Assembly: GCA_900545075.1 (NCBI GenBank) | Contig: UQXT01000066.1 | Span: 1-11,081 of the forward strand | Length of the DNA stretch: 11,081 nt | Origin: an uncultured Collinsella sp. | Lineage (GTDB): Bacteria; Actinomycetota; Coriobacteriia; Coriobacteriales; Coriobacteriaceae | Reading direction: 5' to 3' | Part shown: positions 1 to 4,973 of the stretch, one piece after another | How positions within the stretch are numbered: the first letter of the stretch is position 1 | Layout of the letters: each line of letters opens with the position of its first letter | Made by a program: the position numbers and the translations under genes | Notes under the pieces: model-generated | Seen by the model: the letters and a program-made list of their open reading frames with translations, nothing else | What the model was told of the DNA's origin: nothing | The model's database searches: none

Positions 1-332
1 AGCACGAGATCTATTTGGGACACAAAGCGTGTCATAGTAAATAACGTGTTAAGCGGATTGGTGACACTAAAGCCTAAATGAGTATTGATTGTGGTGCCGG
101 CATCCGATACCCCTTCCCAGCGAATAGTGGAACGCAATCCCGAGTGGTGATTACAACAACCTGGCGAAGCAACAGCAATAATCGGGGTCTTGAGGACGTC
201 GGTTACGAAAGGGGCTTGGGATAGGGCTCGCCAGCCGTCTTCGGAGTTGGGTAGGCGCGGGTAGAGGTCGCGCACCTGCGGTGGGCAGCGCCAGTAGCGG
301 AATGCGGTGTTTGCGCAGACGATTTCGTCCAT
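1..332 (-). CDS. Unidentified protein, N-terminal 110 codons (runs off the left edge)
   Basis: An open frame starts at an ATG at 332-330 and stays open for 110 codons to the window edge, so the gene is 3'-truncated by the window. The start is well supported: GGGGAG lies six bases upstream of the ATG. The protein begins MDEIVCANTAFRYWRCPPQV, and the visible end contains NPLNTLFTMTRFVSQIDLVL. The early FRYWR-x-PP stretch and the later (S/N)P-x-x-TL-x-x-x-x-R-x-V-S segment resemble the N-terminal half of Coriobacteriia proteins related to DUF559/AbiEi-like endonuclease-fold proteins, where this segment precedes the catalytic domain. That is a recollection of family style, not proof. The catalytic part would lie outside the window, so function is open. 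Nothing upstream links it to an operon: the next feature is the tRNA terminator more than 330 bases away. Confidence 0.6.
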   Translation of the reverse strand, partial: MDEIVCANTAFRYWRCPPQVRDLYPRLPNSEDGWRALSQAPFVTDVLKTPIIAVASPGCCNHHSGLRSTIRWEGVSDAGTTINTHLGFSVTNPLNTLFTMTRFVSQIDLV

Positions 333-667
333 TTGCGTCTCCCCTGGTATCGGCCGTACGCCATGCGGGTTGCGGGCATGGCAGATTATCTACCGGGGCA
401 TCATGCGGGTAAGTACCGGAAGCAAACCAAAAACTTGACGAGTTCCGCCGAAAAACTGTCGTGTGATAGAAATCCGCTGGAAGGCGCTTTGGGCATATGG
501 TCCCTGTCTCCACATTTGTGCTCGGATCACAAGGGGAATTCAATGAAAATACGCATGCGTTTAATGCAAAATGGGCATTGGCGTCAGCAAAAAGGGTGCG
601 ATAAAAAATGACGCCTTAGACGACTACGATTGATTTTTGGTGTCACTTTTGGTGTCAGCCTTGGTGT
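333..667. other. Gene-free stretch between the left-edge gene and tRNA-Val
   Basis: I see no convincing gene here. One tiny plus-strand frame (543-611, 22 residues, MKIRMRLMQNGHWRQQKGCDKK is its whole sequence with two extra residues beyond a normal leader length) has a good AAGGGG ribosome site six bases upstream, but it has no homology that I recognise. A weak minus-strand -10 (GATAAT near 392-398) could serve the left-edge gene. At the right end, 636-669 holds three copies of TTGGTGTCA at 12-13 base spacing, listed separately. Confidence 0.4.
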
Positions 668-669
668 CA
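624..669 (-). pseudogene. Triple GACACCAA repeat, possible C-terminal scar of an integrase
   Basis: Read on the minus strand, the sequence just downstream of the tRNA terminator gives the frame DTKADTKSDTKNQS followed by TAG. The frame is closed about 20 codons upstream by a TAA inside the terminator loop, so only a tail exists. Lysine- and threonine-rich DTK-type tails remind me of C-termini of tyrosine site-specific integrases in Actinobacteria, and the position directly beside a tRNA gene is where such genes sit. The alternative is a simple short repeat without coding history. There is no recognisable catalytic integrase sequence nearby. Confidence 0.25.
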
Positions 670-704
670 AAAAGAAAAAGGCCAGAGGCTTAACACCTCT
701 GACC
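668..704 (-). terminator. Rho-independent terminator of tRNA-Val
   Basis: On the minus strand a 9-bp stem (GGTCAGAGG with CCTCTGGCC, one G-U pair; 696-704 with 680-688) closes a 7-base loop and is followed by TTTTTCTTTTTG. It begins 11 bases after the CCA end of the tRNA, so it terminates that transcript. Confidence 0.85.
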
Positions 705-715
705 TATGCTTTAGA

Positions 716-790
716 TGGTGGGCGATACAAGATTCGAACTTGTGACCCCATCCGTGTGAAGGATATGCTCTACCCCTGAGCCAATCGCCC
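716..790 (-). tRNA. tRNA-Val (anticodon CAC)
   Basis: The minus strand folds into a complete cloverleaf. The acceptor stem GGGCGAT pairs with ATCGCCC, the D arm is GCTC-AGGGGTA-GAGC, the anticodon arm is TATCC-TTCACAC-GGATG, and the T arm is ACAAG-TTCGAAT-CTTGT. The discriminator base is A and CCA is encoded (716-718). In the seven-base anticodon loop U33 is followed by CAC, which reads the valine codon GUG. The body is 72 nt without CCA, normal for a tRNA with a short variable loop. It is a single-gene transcription unit with its own promoter-like sequence and terminator. I found no second copy of its 3' end in the window, so no attachment-site pair is visible. Confidence 0.95.
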
Positions 791-810
791 GTCGCCTTTC
801 GGCAAAAGAG

Positions 811-840
811 ATACTATCATAGCCGCGCGTGGTTTACCAA
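811..840 (-). promoter_or_regulatory. Probable promoter of tRNA-Val
   Basis: On the minus strand TTGGTA (835-840) and TAGTAT (811-816) are 18 bp apart, each matching the sigma-70 consensus at four of six positions. The -10 ends 20 bases before the mature tRNA 5' end. An overlapping TATGAT (816-821) is an alternative -10. Confidence 0.4.
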
Positions 841-928
841 GAACTTTTTGCCCCCGATTTTAAATTCGTGGACGCAAACCACTCCACCGCAATTAGGGCA
901 CGCGACAAACCAGCAGCTAAACCGCCCT

Positions 929-1717
929 CTATCGCTTGATCCACGACGTCTTGGGGCGGCAGATTAGTCGCGCGTTGTTGTAGGCCATGTCGAGCGTGAG
1001 GCAGGTGCGCGCGGCGTAGAAGCCGTCTTCGCGCTGGATGGTCAGCGCCAGTTCGGGCTTTTCGCCGGTCAGGCACAGCGGCAGCAGCAGCTGAATCCGG
1101 CCGCCGTAGAACTGCGGCACGGCGAGCGTGTAATTGGCGGCGGCGCGTCGGGCGGCTTCGACGACGGCGCCCTCAAAGGCGCGACGCAGCAGCAACGAGT
1201 TACCCTCCCCCATCAGACTGGCGGGAATACGCGTCAGGTTCTCCTCATCGCCCAGAATTTGGTCGATGTTGGAGCGGATGGGAAGGCGGTAGTCAAAGAC
1301 AAGCTCGGAGGGGTCCTCGGCAAAGCGCACGCGGCACGGCAGGTACTCAAACGAGACCAGCATGGGGTCGCTTTCCTTAAAGAAGCCCTTCAGAAACCAG
1401 CGCTGGCGCGCATCGGGCTTGGTGTTGGGCTCAAACAGGCCGTAGATGGTCTCGTAACGGCGTGTGTACAGGCCGGTGTTAAACAGGCAGCGGTCGTCGT
1501 CGAACACCAGCGGCAGGTTGGACGGCGCGGTCTGGTCCACGTCGCGCTCGGTCAAAAATACTGCGCGGCTAAACGAAAACGACAGGTAGTTCTTGAGAAT
1601 GCGGTTGCAGGGACCCCAGTCCTCGGGATCGGCGAGGTCGGCCAAGCGGTCGTAACAGGGCTCGGGGCAAAATGCAAACTCGTACACATTGCTGCACAGG
1701 GTGCTGGGGATCTCCAT
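929..1717 (-). CDS. DUF3825 domain protein (fifth gene of the toxin-antitoxin-like operon)
   Basis: A 262-residue protein that is essentially one DUF3825 domain. Recognisable family blocks in order are YEFAFCPEPCYDRLADLA and EDWG near the N-terminus, ILKNYLSFSFSR, FNTGLYTRRYETIYGLFEPN at about residues 79-98, the FYGGRIQLLLPLCLT block, and the C-terminal LTLDMAYNNARLICRP. DUF3825 is known from bacterial proteins that often carry or neighbour OST-HTH/LOTUS RNA-binding domains, so an RNA-related role is plausible, but no activity is established and no LOTUS domain is present here. I chose the ATG at 1717 because GGAAG lies four bases upstream. A TTG at 1732 would add five residues but has no ribosome site. 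It starts 45 nt after the Doc gene stop with no terminator between, so it is probably the last gene of that operon. No clear terminator follows it. Confidence 0.85.
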   Translation of the reverse strand: MEIPSTLCSNVYEFAFCPEPCYDRLADLADPEDWGPCNRILKNYLSFSFSRAVFLTERDVDQTAPSNLPLVFDDDRCLFNTGLYTRRYETIYGLFEPNTKPDARQRWFLKGFFKESDPMLVSFEYLPCRVRFAEDPSELVFDYRLPIRSNIDQILGDEENLTRIPASLMGEGNSLLLRRAFEGAVVEAARRAAANYTLAVPQFYGGRIQLLLPLCLTGEKPELALTIQREDGFYAARTCLTLDMAYNNARLICRPKTSWIKR

Positions 1718-1762
1718 ATGGCTTCCAATCAAGATAATGACAGGCGTGTGGATGCTTTGATT

Positions 1763-2278
1763 TTATACGTGCGACGGGTAGCCCGTGTCCACAACGCAAC
1801 CGCGGCGCAGCTCTTCGGCTAGCTCGCTGTTCGTGCGGCGACTGGAAACGAGGTCCTGGATCCAGGCGTAGTACTGGTTGTCTTTGGGCTCGGGGCTGTC
1901 GGACAGCTCGACCGGAGTGCCGGCGAACCTTAAGACGGACAACGCAAAGACAAGGCTGGTGCGTTTGTTGCCGTCCTCGAAGATGTGGTCCTTGACCATG
2001 TGCTCGACCACGTAGGTGACCTGGTCAAAGATGTCTGCGAAGCGATCAGCCGGCGATTGGCCGAATATCGTACAGAATGCACCCGCAAGCACGGACTCGA
2101 CGCGTCCAAGCTCAAGCGCGGCACGGTCGCCTGTGGCGCCGGTCGTATAGCAGCGTCCGACCGTCATCAACGTGCTGTGCAGGCGCATCACGGCCGCGGC
2201 CATAGCTTCGAGCGATCCGGCATCATCGAGCACGAGCGGCGCAAACGGATGAGCGCTCCGCTGCGTAGCCGCCATCAT
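1763..2278 (-). CDS. Doc/Fic-family toxin
   Basis: A 171-residue protein whose core is the Doc-type Fic motif HIFEDGNKRT at residues 98-107. The catalytic pattern H98-x-F100-x-D102-G-N104-K-R106 is intact. Doc (death on curing) family members are Fic-fold enzymes; P1 Doc phosphorylates elongation factor EF-Tu, whereas canonical Fic proteins with GNGR attach AMP. The GNKR form places this one on the Doc side. It carries about 45 residues before the usual Doc helical core. Translation is coupled to the preceding 61-residue gene through an ATGA overlap, with GGAG five bases before the ATG. In phage P1 the toxin doc follows its antitoxin phd, and here an unrelated small acidic gene occupies the phd position. 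A second in-frame ATG directly follows the first. Family assignment is firm; the cellular target is inference. Confidence 0.9.
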   Translation of the reverse strand: MMAATQRSAHPFAPLVLDDAGSLEAMAAAVMRLHSTLMTVGRCYTTGATGDRAALELGRVESVLAGAFCTIFGQSPADRFADIFDQVTYVVEHMVKDHIFEDGNKRTSLVFALSVLRFAGTPVELSDSPEPKDNQYYAWIQDLVSSRRTNSELAEELRRGCVVDTGYPSHV

Positions 2279-2460
2279 GAGTTCTCCAAGAGTCTGAGCG
2301 CGTTGGGCATGACCGCAATTGTCAGCCGAACAGCTTCGTCGATCGACGTGTCGCCGTCGAGCAAAATCGGGGATGCTGATTTTGCCTCGTGCGCAGATGA
2401 ATGATCTTCTTGAGCAACGTTATTGGCGCCGTCATCTTGTTGAACGTAGTTCCAAGGCAT
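2275..2460 (-). CDS. Small acidic protein, candidate antitoxin of the Doc toxin
   Basis: A 61-residue protein that I do not recognise. Its N-terminal two thirds are polar and acidic and likely disordered (QQDDGANNVAQEDHSS), while the C-terminal part (SIDEAVRLTIAVMPNALRLL) looks like an amphipathic helix. The start is strongly supported: AGGAGG lies five bases before the ATG and falls just after the stop of the HTH gene. The gene overlaps the Doc start by four bases (ATGA), the position and size expected for an antitoxin. It does not show the N-terminal DNA-binding fold of Phd, so if it neutralises Doc it does so as a non-DNA-binding antitoxin, leaving repression to the HTH protein encoded just upstream. 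The gene's reality is likely from its spacing and ribosome site; its function is inference. Confidence 0.7.
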   Translation of the reverse strand: MPWNYVQQDDGANNVAQEDHSSAHEAKSASPILLDGDTSIDEAVRLTIAVMPNALRLLENS

Positions 2461-2471
2461 GTCAGCCTCCT

Positions 2472-3161
2472 CTATAGCATTTCGGACAGTATAGCCCGCG
2501 AGTCGTACTCCAGTGCAACTGGCTGCCAGACGAGGTCTTCGATGGTGCAGCGTAGGGCATTTGCGAGCGCCAATGCCGAGGAGACCGAGGCACGGCGTAG
2601 GTCGAGCTGGTTCTGCTCGTAGAGTTGTATGGCGCGAAGCTTAACCCCCGATTGGGCGGCGAGCTGTTTTTGCGTTAGTCCGGCAGCCTTTCGTGTCGCC
2701 TTGAGGCCCTTTTTGTCTGCCTGGGCGTTGTTCCATTTTTCGATGACAATCTGGGCGAACTTGTCTTCGGAGGCCTCGTGAAGCGGATGGTACGAGCCGA
2801 TTATCCAATCGAGTGGGGCGACTTCAAGAAGGTCGCTAAAGCCCAAGCTGCACATCCATTGCGCGTAGGCCAAAACCCAGCCCGCCCAATACTGAGGCGA
2901 ACGGTCGAACGGATAGGTCTCCCTGCATTCGACGGGGCTCAGTCCCGCATGGGCGATAATATCGCGCGCGAGTTCGTCGCCCGACATGCCGCAGACGACA
3001 CGAGGCATACCGCGCTCAAACTGTTTCATCTCAAAAGCGTTCGACAGGATCGCCGTCAACTCGGCTGGAGTCAGCCCTTGGTCACAGAGGGCAAAGTCGA
3101 CCGCCTCGCCTAGCGTTCTCATGGCATCCTCGAGATACATCTCACTGTAGGCGTGGGTCAT
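2472..3161 (-). CDS. XRE-family HTH protein with a long N-terminal domain, probable antitoxin/autorepressor
   Basis: A 229-residue protein with a C-terminal helix-turn-helix of the Xre/Cro type at about residues 152-212 (TRKAAGLTQKQLAAQSGV, then VKLRAIQLYEQ as the likely recognition helix, and ANALRCTIEDLV closing the domain). Residues 1-145 are a separate mostly helical region (MRTLGEAVDFAL; SPQYWAGWVLAYAQWMCSLGFSD; EDKFAQIVIEKW). This is the arrangement of an antitoxin with a neutralising N-terminal domain and a C-terminal DNA-binding domain. The gene overlaps the end of the DUF3990 gene by 20 bp, typical of a toxin gene placed before its antitoxin. The start ATG at 3161 has GAGGGG about ten bases upstream, a slightly long spacing; an ATG seven codons later is possible. 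It is the natural candidate to bind the paired palindromes upstream of the operon. Confidence 0.88.
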   Translation of the reverse strand: MTHAYSEMYLEDAMRTLGEAVDFALCDQGLTPAELTAILSNAFEMKQFERGMPRVVCGMSGDELARDIIAHAGLSPVECRETYPFDRSPQYWAGWVLAYAQWMCSLGFSDLLEVAPLDWIIGSYHPLHEASEDKFAQIVIEKWNNAQADKKGLKATRKAAGLTQKQLAAQSGVKLRAIQLYEQNQLDLRRASVSSALALANALRCTIEDLVWQPVALEYDSRAILSEML

Positions 3162-3810
3162 CGCCCGTCATCCCCTCTCGAATGATATCGACGATACGAA
3201 TTCCCTCAAACGGGTTTTCGGCAACTAGCTCCCGATACTGCGCCCTTGCCGCTTCATCTCGCTCCTTGGCTAATGGGCCATACAGAGCTAGCGGCGCACG
3301 TTCAAATCCAGCAAAACGAATGTTCCTGAAAGCGCGCTCGCTTTTGAGCACAATCTGCTCTCCCAGGTTGCCGAGCCTCATAGATCGACCCAACTGCTCA
3401 ACGGTAATCGTATTGTTCACAAAAGCTCTGGCATAGCTAAAGTACGAGTCGTCCGCGCGCCATCCCCTTATTACGTCGCAAGCGCTCGTGTCAGGTAGAA
3501 AGTGATCGTGAAGATATTCGCACGCCCCCGCGGCAACGGCGGTATCTTTGCGAAAAGAACGATGCTCAACGAGCAGCGCTATCCAATGCAGGACGCAATA
3601 TTGCGGCGAAAGCAAGTCGAGAATTTTGAGATCGGCTGTATCGAGTTCATAGCGATTCGCAAAGCCATCGGTATCACGCGAGCATGCCCATTCCCTTGCA
3701 AGGTCGAGGCTCTCTGTGCAATAGAATCCCTGTCCATAGTCGTTATGGACTTTCCCCAGGCCAAGCTGGGGAGTCTCATTAATTTTCTGAGAACCATGCC
3801 ACAGTTCCAC
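3142..3810 (-). CDS. DUF3990 protein, ADP-ribosyltransferase-like toxin candidate
   Basis: A 222-residue protein with the DUF3990 signature. LWHGS is at residues 3-7, GQGFYCTESLDLAREWA at 26-42, the D-x-I-x-G-x-x-A-D-D block at 112-121 (DVIRGWRADD), and NLGEQIVLKSERA at 148-160. Spaced H5, Y30 and E151/Q152 fit the H-Y-[E/Q] triad of the ADP-ribosyltransferase fold, to which I recall DUF3990 being related. The predicted role, modifying a host target as a toxin, is inference. It is the first gene of the operon. The start is GTG at 3810, supported by AGGAG six bases upstream; the leader is only about 25 nt from the predicted transcription start. The following HTH gene overlaps its 3' end, so the pair matches known DUF3990/HTH toxin-antitoxin-like layouts. 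Confidence 0.85.
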   Translation of the reverse strand: MELWHGSQKINETPQLGLGKVHNDYGQGFYCTESLDLAREWACSRDTDGFANRYELDTADLKILDLLSPQYCVLHWIALLVEHRSFRKDTAVAAGACEYLHDHFLPDTSACDVIRGWRADDSYFSYARAFVNNTITVEQLGRSMRLGNLGEQIVLKSERAFRNIRFAGFERAPLALYGPLAKERDEAARAQYRELVAENPFEGIRIVDIIREGMTGDDPRLQ

Positions 3811-3826
3811 GCGAGTCTCCTAACAG

Positions 3827-3871
3827 GTATCGCCCTAGCGATAGTATAGCACACTATCGCTAGGGCGATAC
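3827..3871 (-). promoter_or_regulatory. Promoter embedded between two palindromic operators of the toxin operon
   Basis: Two perfect 16-bp palindromes, TATCGCCCTAGCGATA (3828-3843) and TATCGCTAGGGCGATA (3855-3870), each TATCGC-N4-GCGATA, lie 27 bp apart start to start. They are mirror images of each other, so the whole element is also a perfect 19-bp inverted repeat around a 7-base spacer. On the minus strand TGCTATACT spans the gap: an extended -10 (TATACT at 3843-3848, TG at 3850-3851). The -35 position falls inside the right palindrome and matches the consensus poorly, as usual for extended -10 promoters. A repressor on the two sites would cover the promoter and the transcription start, 15-25 bp before the GTG of the DUF3990 gene. 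The HTH protein of the operon is the likely binder. Confidence 0.85.
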
Positions 3872-3896
3872 TTATATTCAAAGAGCAGGAGGGTGT

Positions 3897-3998
3897 ATGG
3901 AATCGAGTTCATATTGCCCTCATCTGCGCAGGTTCTGTCGATGTCGCTCAAATTTGAGACGCCTTCAACCAAAGCGGCCGAAGGCGTCTTCTCGGTGA
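3897..3998 (+). CDS. Putative 33-residue basic Cys-rich peptide
   Basis: A small plus-strand frame from ATG 3897 to TGA 3996-3998 has an excellent ribosome site (AGGAGGG, three to four bases before ATG). The peptide starts MESSSYCPHLRRFCRCRSNL and is very basic, with Cys at positions 7, 14 and 16 and a His at 9. Its second half runs through the hairpin at 3956-3990. I do not recognise it. It begins 26 bases beyond the twin operator and diverges from the toxin operon, so it could use a plus-strand promoter in the same region (a TATAGC is visible at 3846-3851). It may instead be chance coding inside a repeated intergenic element. Confidence 0.25.
   Translation: MESSSYCPHLRRFCRCRSNLRRLQPKRPKASSR
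3956..3990. terminator. Perfect 10-bp hairpin, terminator-like
   Basis: AGACGCCTTC (3957-3966) pairs with GAAGGCGTCT (3980-3989) around a 13-base loop; a G-U pair extends it. There is no real T-run on either side (TTCTC on plus), so intrinsic termination is uncertain. It sits directly after a 12-bp palindrome CTCAAATTTGAG (3947-3958) and directly before the tandem repeats, and would be read from the minus strand by transcripts leaving the DUF1828 gene. Confidence 0.45.
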
Positions 3999-4090
3999 GC
4001 ATTATTTTGATTGCTTTGGTCGTGCCCTGCGACCAAAATCTTCTCGGTAGGCGTTCTTTTGATTCCGTTGGTCGCGCCTTACGACCAAAA
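3987..4090. repeat. Two tandem 52-bp repeats, each with a GGTCG/CGACC hairpin
   Basis: Unit 1 (3987-4038) and unit 2 (4039-4090) align without gaps from TCTTCTCGGT to CGACCAAAA and differ at a minority of positions. Each contains TTTTGATT followed by a hairpin: TTTGGTCG with CGACCAAA (4015-4022 with 4030-4037) and TTGGTCG with CGACCAA (4068-4074 with 4082-4088), both with 7-base loops. Loop bases differ while the stems are kept, which suggests the structure matters. A third copy starts (TCTT at 4091) and stops. It lies between the DUF1828 gene end and the toxin operon promoter. Confidence 0.7.
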
Positions 4091-4139
4091 TCTTAGCCAA
4101 GCATATAAATTAATGAGAGGCGGCACAAGGAGAGCCTAG

Positions 4140-4175
4140 ATGCACCAAGGTATGCGAGTGAATCCGTATCTGTAA
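4140..4175 (+). CDS. Putative 11-residue leader-like frame or 5' remnant of a gene
   Basis: AAGGAG lies seven bases before ATG 4140, and the frame MHQGMRVNPYL ends at TAA 4173-4175. An AT-rich TATAAATTAAT (4104 onward) could be a -10. A ribosome site this good before such a short frame suggests either a leader peptide or the leftover start of a deleted plus-strand gene. There is no plus-strand gene downstream for it to regulate, which favours a remnant or chance. Confidence 0.2.
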   Translation: MHQGMRVNPYL

Positions 4176-4195
4176 AACGTTCCTAACTAGTTCGA

Positions 4196-4972
4196 CTACG
4201 CAGCTAGCATGGGAAGATAGGAGTCCTGATCGACGCCCCAAATAATTGGTGTAAGTCCGTAGTTTTTGCAAGCTTCGATAGACTCGGGTGGGACAACACC
4301 ATCTTTAGTGTTGGTGGAGTTTAGAAAAACAACCCCTTCGCAATCGTTGCGTGCCGACTTAATGTCTTCCCATCCAAATAGCGCGTTTTGAATTCCCTGC
4401 TTACCTGGATTATTTACCGTTTTAATTAGGCGCATAGGCCTTCTTTTATTTTTGCCGATTGCATAGTCAAATTTAAACGAAAGTCCGGATCGGCCCTGGA
4501 AGGACGGCCCGAGCACATAAGGGATTTCATTTTCGAGCAGCCAATTGCCGACATCTTCAGTGAAGAGGTTTCTCACGCTGCTTTGAGATAGCAAAAACAT
4601 ATCATCAACAGAGGCCATAGCTTGGAGAAGCATATTCATCTTCATGGGAAGATCCGTTGCAGAAGCCGTCATGCACAGTTCGCCATCTTTTTCCTTTACG
4701 GAAAAGCCGGATAGAATCGAATTCAGCTTGTCGATTCGCTGCCCTTTCATGGAGAATCCAGATAATTCAAGATCATTGATGGTTTCGCCAAGATCTGAAA
4801 TGACATAGCCACCAGCAGGGTCGTCGCCAAGGTATACCCGCATGCAATCGTTGTTTCGATTGAGCATGGGCGTGGAGATGCAGACACCATTACCTTGCTG
4901 GACCGGTACCATATTTGCTTCTACGAACTTGGCGTACGCGCTAATAAAGCCCCGAGCCTGTTCTACATTCAT
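4196..4972 (-). CDS. DUF1828/DUF1829-like protein
   Basis: A 258-residue protein in two parts. The N-terminal part carries the DUF1828 pattern (CISTPMLNRNNDCMRVYLG at 31-49, GGYVISDLGETINDLELSG at 54-72), and the C-terminal part, from about 145 to 240, matches my recollection of DUF1829 (FKFDYAIG at 167-173, RLIKTVNN at 181-188, WEDIKSARND, VVFLNSTN). Neither domain has an established activity. The FDY and later I-K residues could fit a nuclease-like fold, but I see no complete PD-(D/E)XK signature. The start is ATG 4972, one base after the stop of the upstream DUF6978-like gene, with a GGGGGTG ribosome site in that gene's end, so the two are translationally coupled. Base composition is clearly more AT-rich than the heptose or LPXTG genes, a sign of lateral origin. 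Confidence 0.75.
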   Translation of the reverse strand: MNVEQARGFISAYAKFVEANMVPVQQGNGVCISTPMLNRNNDCMRVYLGDDPAGGYVISDLGETINDLELSGFSMKGQRIDKLNSILSGFSVKEKDGELCMTASATDLPMKMNMLLQAMASVDDMFLLSQSSVRNLFTEDVGNWLLENEIPYVLGPSFQGRSGLSFKFDYAIGKNKRRPMRLIKTVNNPGKQGIQNALFGWEDIKSARNDCEGVVFLNSTNTKDGVVPPESIEACKNYGLTPIIWGVDQDSYLPMLAA

Positions 4973-4973
4973 C

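Noticed and set aside
151..543. Minus-strand open frame of 130 codons
   Set aside because: It overlaps the better supported partial gene 1-332 in another frame. That gene has a ribosome site and natural composition, while this frame is Pro/Arg-rich and lacks a ribosome site.
716..790. tRNA 3' end as an attachment site with a matching copy in the window
   Set aside because: I searched by eye for a second copy of the T-arm and acceptor sequence and saw none within the window; the partner site could lie outside.
834..1076. Minus-strand 80-codon frame reaching past the end of the DUF3825 gene
   Set aside because: Its first half is an Arg-rich shadow of the DUF3825 gene. Only its tail is free, and there is no separate start for that tail.
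1259..1822. Plus-strand open frame of 187 codons
   Set aside because: Antisense to the DUF3825 gene, which shows clear family motifs; no ribosome site of note.
3987..4090. Possible CRISPR array
   Set aside because: Only two adjacent, diverged 52-bp copies without spacers and with no cas genes nearby.
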